In this document: positions 53,548-53,581 of the stretch, piece by piece | How the letters are laid out: each line of letters starts with the position of its first letter | Position numbering within the stretch: the first letter of the stretch is position 1 | Source: an uncultured Bacteroidales bacterium | GTDB taxonomy: Bacteria; Bacteroidota; Bacteroidia; Bacteroidales; UBA932 | NCBI GenBank assembly: GCA_944326325.1 | Contig: CALVDQ010000016.1 | Coordinates: 1 to 53,581 of the forward strand | DNA length: 53,581 bases | Reading direction: 5' to 3' | Notes under the pieces: model-generated | The model's input: the letters and a program-made list of their open reading frames with translations, nothing else | Databases searched by the model: none | Told to the model about the DNA's origin: nothing | Translations under genes and position numbers: made by a program

Positions 53548-53581
53548 ATGGCTAAGGTACAAAATTTCTCTGGAATATCAC
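53548..53581 (+). CDS. Start of an ORF cut by the window end, possibly a transposase
   Basis: ATG at 53548 begins MAKVQNFSGIS and runs off the window. Eleven residues are too few to assign a family. A transposase is suggested only by the context: an AT-rich flank, hairpins just upstream, and a truncated neighbouring gene. Confidence 0.3.
   Translation, partial: MAKVQNFSGIS

Overview
The window is a gene-dense chromosomal segment of a Bacteroidota bacterium, most likely order Bacteroidales. The evidence is the run of Bacteroidetes-type proteins (DUF3127, DUF4783, short chorismate synthase, the 'AGIGKTT' formate-THF ligase, a short XseA, a FISUMP/fimbrillin-like surface protein fragment), promoters of the Bacteroidetes type (TTTG - 19-21 nt - TAnnTTTG), and few clear Shine-Dalgarno sequences. 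Arginine is very often AGG and isoleucine often ATA, which recalls uncultured gut Bacteroidales lineages; genus is not claimed. No rRNA, tRNA or CRISPR array was seen.

Layout. 0.1-4.2 kb: shikimate operon aroB - fused aroD/aroA - aroC. 4.2-7.7 kb (minus): FKBP-type isomerase lipoprotein, DUF3127 protein, a strong terminator, a GNAT-like orphan, and a Bcr/CflA-type MFS exporter. 7.9-11.8 kb (plus): AraC-family regulator divergent from the exporter, RecQ, a nitroreductase lipoprotein. 11.8-14.3 kb (minus): formate-THF ligase and a PHP phosphatase. 14.4-21.7 kb (plus): DUF308 membrane protein, DnaG, MetG, MurB, MurA. 21.7-24.5 kb (minus): secreted protein of unknown function, M16 protease, O-methyltransferase. 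24.6-27.1 kb (plus): DnaX, LptB. A 99-bp near-palindromic element lies between lptB and efp. 27.4-29.7 kb (minus): EF-P, IspH, Cmk. 29.8-35.1 kb: a sigma-54-type response regulator without a DNA-binding domain, convergent with a 1205-residue NtrY-like kinase that is co-oriented with rlmH. 35.2-38.9 kb: DUF4783 protein (plus) with a clear terminator, then the minus operon engB - prs - small Cys-rich membrane protein - der. 39.2-52.7 kb (plus): one long run xseA - xseB - glgB - debranching enzyme - GT4 - GH57 - GT3/GT35 fusion - ribF - small membrane protein. 52.7-53.6 kb: a 5'-truncated surface-protein remnant next to an AT-rich stretch with hairpins and a new ORF start, probably the edge of a mobile element.

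The most distinctive system is the glycogen cluster at 40.5-51.5 kb. It carries branching, debranching and GH57 enzymes, a GT4 enzyme, and one 1411-residue protein joining a eukaryote-like GT3 glycogen synthase to a GT35 alpha-glucan phosphorylase. No glgC or GT5 glgA is present in the window. The GH57 protein ends in a histone-H1-like lysine/alanine-rich tail. The second notable unit is the large multi-membrane kinase and its probable HTH-less sigma-54 activator. All functions are inferred from sequence recognition alone; no database search was run.
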